Part shown: positions 32,107-35,655 of the stretch, piece after piece
Layout of the letters: every line of letters begins with the position of its first letter
How positions within the stretch are numbered: position 1 is the stretch's first letter
Notes under the pieces: model-generated
Databases searched by the model: none
Told to the model about the DNA's origin: nothing
Seen by the model: only the letters and a program-made list of their open reading frames with translations
Position numbers and translations under genes: made by a program
Assembly: GCA_001798595.1 (NCBI GenBank)
Contig: MGSS01000161.1
Coordinates: 1 to 35,655 of the forward strand
Reading direction: 5' to 3'
From: Deltaproteobacteria bacterium RIFCSPLOWO2_12_FULL_60_19
Lineage (GTDB): Bacteria; Desulfobacterota; Binatia; UBA9968
Length of the DNA: 35,655 nt

Positions 32107-32147
32107 AGAAAAAAGAGCCCGGCCCGTCTGTGGGAGACGGGCCGGGC
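32107..32147 (-). terminator. Rho-independent terminator of groES-groEL
   Basis: GCCCGGCCCGTCT (32117-32129) and AGACGGGCCGGGC (32135-32147) form a perfect 13-bp GC-rich stem with a 5-base loop. On the minus strand it is followed by TCTTTTTT. It starts about 20 bases after the groEL stop. Confidence 0.92.
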
Positions 32148-32166
32148 CATGGAGATGAGACAAGAC

Positions 32167-33837
<1,671 letters not shown>

Positions 33838-34128
33838 TTACTTCTCGATCACGCCGAGGATGTCTTCCTCGCGCATAATGCTATGTTCCTCTCCGTCGAT
33901 GTTGATTTCGCTGCCGGAATACTTGCCGAAGAGGACGCGATCGTTAACCTTGACATCCAACGGAATGATCTTGCCGTCTTCACTGACTTTTCCCTTGCCC
34001 ACGGCGACGACCTTCCCCTCCTGGGGTTTTTCCTTGGCTGTATCAGGGATGATGATGCCTCCCTTGGTCTTCTCTTCCTCCTCGATCCTCTTAACGATAA
34101 CACGATCCTGTAAAGGCCTGATCTTCAC
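33838..34128 (-). CDS. groES: Co-chaperonin GroES (Hsp10)
   Basis: A 96-residue lid protein of the GroEL ring. The start [20 protein letters not shown], the mobile loop [14 protein letters not shown] (22-35) and [11 protein letters not shown] are all standard. It starts with GTG; AGGAGG lies six bases upstream. First gene of groES-groEL. Confidence 0.97.
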   Translation of the reverse strand: MKIRPLQDRVIVKRIEEEEKTKGGIIIPDTAKEKPQEGKVVAVGKGKVSEDGKIIPLDVKVNDRVLFGKYSGSEINIDGEEHSIMREEDILGVIEK

Positions 34129-34215
34129 TTCCGTCCTCCTTTCAAAAATAGCCTAACCTGCGGAATTAATACGCACCTTTTCTAACGGCTGTTAACCTGG
34201 AAACTAGACGAGCGG

Positions 34216-34247
34216 CTTATACTTAAGCACGAATTGCGAGTTGTCAA
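34216..34247 (-). promoter_or_regulatory. Possible groES promoter with weak CIRCE-like symmetry
   Basis: On the minus strand TTGACA (34247-34242) is followed by an AT-rich stretch containing TATAAG (34221-34216) after 20 bases, or AAGTAT after 17. Spacing is not ideal for the better -10. On the plus strand the same segment reads TTAAGCAC-n7-GAGTTGTCAA, loosely recalling the HrcA operator CIRCE (TTAGCACTC-n9-GAGTGCTAA), but with too many mismatches to claim it. Confidence 0.35.
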
Positions 34248-34325
34248 GGCGCCCGTGGCACTCTGTATGAGGGAGGGCCGATTTGACCAGATATGTCATA
34301 CGCATCCGGCGAAAGCAAGCGCGGG

Positions 34326-34601
34326 CTATCTTTTCTGCTTGCGCAGCTCCTCCTCGCGGTATTTCCGGTAGAGCACGTCCCACTCCCGGCTGCCGATCGG
34401 AACCGGGCGCGAGAGCGATTGGATCTTTTGCCGCACGACGTCGTCGATCCGCTCCTCGTGCCCGAAAAAACCTTCCAGCACGCTTTTGGTCTCGCTCAAA
34501 GCCCGCGCCTCGCTCGGAAAATCCGTCAGGTCCTGCTTCCAAAGCCCGTCGATAATCAGGTGAGCCAGGTGGGAGATGCGATTTTCGGAGAGGCGGCTCA
34601 T
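34326..34601 (-). CDS. DUF507 family protein (second copy)
   Basis: A 91-residue helical protein beginning MSRLSENRISHLAHLIIDGL and ending in a charged EELRKQKR tail. The DUF507 pattern is an N-terminal helix starting with a short [KR]-[IL] segment, then a helix around VLEGFFGHEERID and a C-terminal DVLYRKYREEE. It overlaps its upstream neighbour, also DUF507, by ATGA, so the two are translationally coupled and probably form a heteromeric pair. The family has no established function. The ATG at 34601 is chosen because of the coupling overlap; longer in-frame extensions run antisense to sense in the first DUF507 gene and are not credible. Confidence 0.75.
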   Translation of the reverse strand: MSRLSENRISHLAHLIIDGLWKQDLTDFPSEARALSETKSVLEGFFGHEERIDDVVRQKIQSLSRPVPIGSREWDVLYRKYREEELRKQKR

Positions 34602-34882
34602 AGCACAAACCCTTTTTTTTGCGCCAGCTTCTGCTTGATCAAGAGGAACATCTTGTACGGGTCGGCCTCCCCGGCTTGTTTGACCTCCCCCGCGTGGCTG
34701 GCGAGCATCCGGCGCGCCTCCTCCTCGATGGCCTCCTCTTCCTGAAAGTTCCGGGTGACAATTTCGCCGATCTTCGCCCGAACCTTGGCTGCGTCGGCTT
34801 TGAGAACGATCAACTCCTTGGCCCGATAAGCGCGCCAAAGCTGGTCCGCCAGCCGGTCAACCTGTTCAGGCTTGATCTTCAT
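34598..34882 (-). CDS. DUF507 family protein (first copy)
   Basis: A 94-residue protein, MKIKPEQVDRLADQLWRAY at the start and DPYKMFLLIKQKLAQKKGFVL at the end, typical of DUF507. It is nearly all helix and strongly charged (FQEEEAIEEEARRML), with no membrane segment. There is no clear ribosome binding site: the bases just upstream are instead a DnaA-box-like TTTTCCACA. Function unknown. It heads a two-gene unit with the second DUF507 gene and precedes groES-groEL, separated by about 200 bases. Confidence 0.8.
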   Translation of the reverse strand: MKIKPEQVDRLADQLWRAYRAKELIVLKADAAKVRAKIGEIVTRNFQEEEAIEEEARRMLASHAGEVKQAGEADPYKMFLLIKQKLAQKKGFVL

Positions 34883-34885
34883 AGT

Positions 34886-35124
34886 TGTGGAAAACTCTGT
34901 GGATAACGTTGCGGAAGACCTGTGAAAAGGTCCGGCGCAAGCTGTGTGGTTCCGGCCACTTCATACTGTGCCCCGCGGACGATGTCAATAACTCCGACCG
35001 CCGTCGTTTTTAAACGCCGAAGGCGAGAAAGTACTTGTGCTGACGGGACTTTTTTGCGAATATGCGGAAGGCATGGACCTCCGAAAGAGACGCGCGGCTG
35101 TGCACAACGGGGGCTCTATTCACA
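34886..35124. other. Cluster of DnaA-box-like 9-mers (candidate replication origin or DnaA-regulated region)
   Basis: TGTGGAAAA (34886-34894) and TGTGGATAA (34898-34906) both fit the DnaA box TTWTNCACA on the minus strand, 12 bases apart. Near matches with one mismatch follow: TGTGAAAAG (34921-34929), TGTGCACAA (35099-35107) and, on the plus strand, CTATTCACA (35116-35124). An AT-richer stretch with GTTTTTAAACG and GACTTTTTTGCGAATA lies between. Genes point away on both sides: DUF507, groESL and ffh leftward, LD-carboxypeptidase rightward. No dnaA or dnaN is in the window, so an origin is only a hypothesis. Confidence 0.45.
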
Positions 35125-35147
35125 GGCCCCGACATCGGAGACGGTGA

Positions 35148-35655
35148 GTGCGGCCACAAAAACCGGCGGGCCTGAAGCCGGGGGACAAGATCGGCGTGGC
35201 CGCTCCGGCAGGCGCGGTCGATGAGGGGCGGCTCCGGGCGGGGGTTGAGGCGATCGAGCGGGCGGGCTTCGTCGTCGAGCTTGCCGACGGGGCGCTGGAG
35301 CGCAAAGGCTACCTGGCCGGGGACTCGGCGAAGCGGGCCAAGGCGTTGCAGGATTTTTTCATCCGCGCCGACATCGCGGCGATATTCTGCGCGCGCGGCG
35401 GCTTCGGCTCGGTGCAACTGCTGCCGCTGTTGGATATCGAGGCGATCCGTCGCCACCCCAAGATATTCGTCGGCTACAGCGACCTGAGCATCGTTTTGAA
35501 TTGGCTCCGGCAGCGCTGCGGGATGGTGGCGTTTCACGGCCCCATGACGGCGATGGAGCTGGCGCGCGGCCTGGAGGGGCGCAGCGCGGATTTTTTTTGG
35601 GGCATGCTCACCGGGCGGATGCGCCGTTGGCGGCTCGACCTGGAAGAGGCGATAC
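35148..35655 (+). CDS. ldcA: LD-carboxypeptidase (peptidase S66 family), 3' truncated by window end
   Basis: The frame starts at GTG 35148 with GGAG seven bases upstream and runs open to the edge (169 codons). It shows LKPGDKIGVAAPAGAVDEG at the N-terminus, AIFCARGGFGSVQLLPLLD (79-97) and VGYSDLSIVLNWL (108-120), with nucleophile Ser111 in GYSD. This is the pattern of S66 serine peptidases (LdcA, MccF), with the catalytic Glu and His expected in the missing part. LdcA cleaves the terminal D-Ala from murein tetrapeptides in the cytosol during cell-wall recycling; MccF relatives cleave microcin C-type acyl-sulfamoyl adenylates. With only the N-terminal half visible, LdcA is more likely but MccF cannot be ruled out. 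Confidence 0.85.
   Translation, partial: MRPQKPAGLKPGDKIGVAAPAGAVDEGRLRAGVEAIERAGFVVELADGALERKGYLAGDSAKRAKALQDFFIRADIAAIFCARGGFGSVQLLPLLDIEAIRRHPKIFVGYSDLSIVLNWLRQRCGMVAFHGPMTAMELARGLEGRSADFFWGMLTGRMRRWRLDLEEAI

Noticed and set aside
34221-34247. CIRCE (HrcA) operator upstream of groES
   Set aside because: Only a loose half-site symmetry is seen, with shortened spacing and several mismatches to TTAGCACTC-n9-GAGTGCTAA.

Overview
The window is a GC-rich bacterial chromosome segment. Gene content is ordinary bacterial: Shine-Dalgarno starts, ATGA-coupled genes, groES-groEL, and ffh-rpsP-khpA-rimM. The paired DUF507 genes, the YdiJ-like FAD/Fe-S oxidoreductase, the family-5 uracil-DNA glycosylase and many short palindromic intergenic repeats suggest an environmental lineage of the broad deltaproteobacterial/Binatota/Rokubacteria/Tectomicrobia kind. 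That placement is an impression; no rRNA or tRNA marker is present to fix it.

Layout. 1-2622: the tail of a PgeF/YfiH purine nucleoside phosphorylase, an M20 metallo-hydrolase, a VOC/glyoxalase-fold protein and one doubtful small ORF, separated by repeat-rich spacers. 2623-3799 (minus): a two-gene unit of an unknown 171-aa protein and a diiron ferritin-like protein. 3828-21250 (plus): a non-ribosomal peptide synthetase locus with a sigma70-like promoter, two large NRPSs joined by an ATGA overlap, and an Sfp-type phosphopantetheinyl transferase. 21267-26494 (minus): a family-5 uracil-DNA glycosylase, a FAD/Fe-S oxidoreductase and a PaaK/CapK-like adenylating enzyme in one direction with short gaps or overlap. 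26637-29441 (plus): a hybrid-sensor-like histidine kinase with two GAF domains but no partner regulator. 29618-34882 (minus): housekeeping genes rimM, khpA, rpsP, ffh, then groEL, groES and two DUF507 genes. 34886-35124: a cluster of DnaA-box-like 9-mers. 35148-end (plus): the start of an LD-carboxypeptidase.

The centrepiece is the NRPS line. Reading domains by motif gives CAL-PCP | C-A(FkbM MT)-PCP | C-A-PCP || C-A-PCP | C-A-PCP-TE. This predicts an acylated tetrapeptide. Specificity codes, aligned by eye to GrsA, suggest an Asp-like residue in the first amino-acid module, whose A domain carries an embedded FkbM-type methyltransferase. The next two residues are uncertain. The last A domain is closely like fungal Lys2 and so suggests 2-aminoadipate. 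The thioesterase has Cys where Ser is usual, and Ala where the catalytic Asp normally lies. No tailoring, transport or regulatory genes are clearly attached to the cluster, apart from the PPTase and perhaps the convergent PaaK-like ligase.

A second theme is short palindromic repeats. A CCTTCGAC...CTCAGGG element lies twice, in opposite orientations, in the NRPS leader. It also appears to have entered the NRPS coding sequence twice as exactly 24-nt in-frame insertions. Other repeat families fill most of the intergenic gaps.
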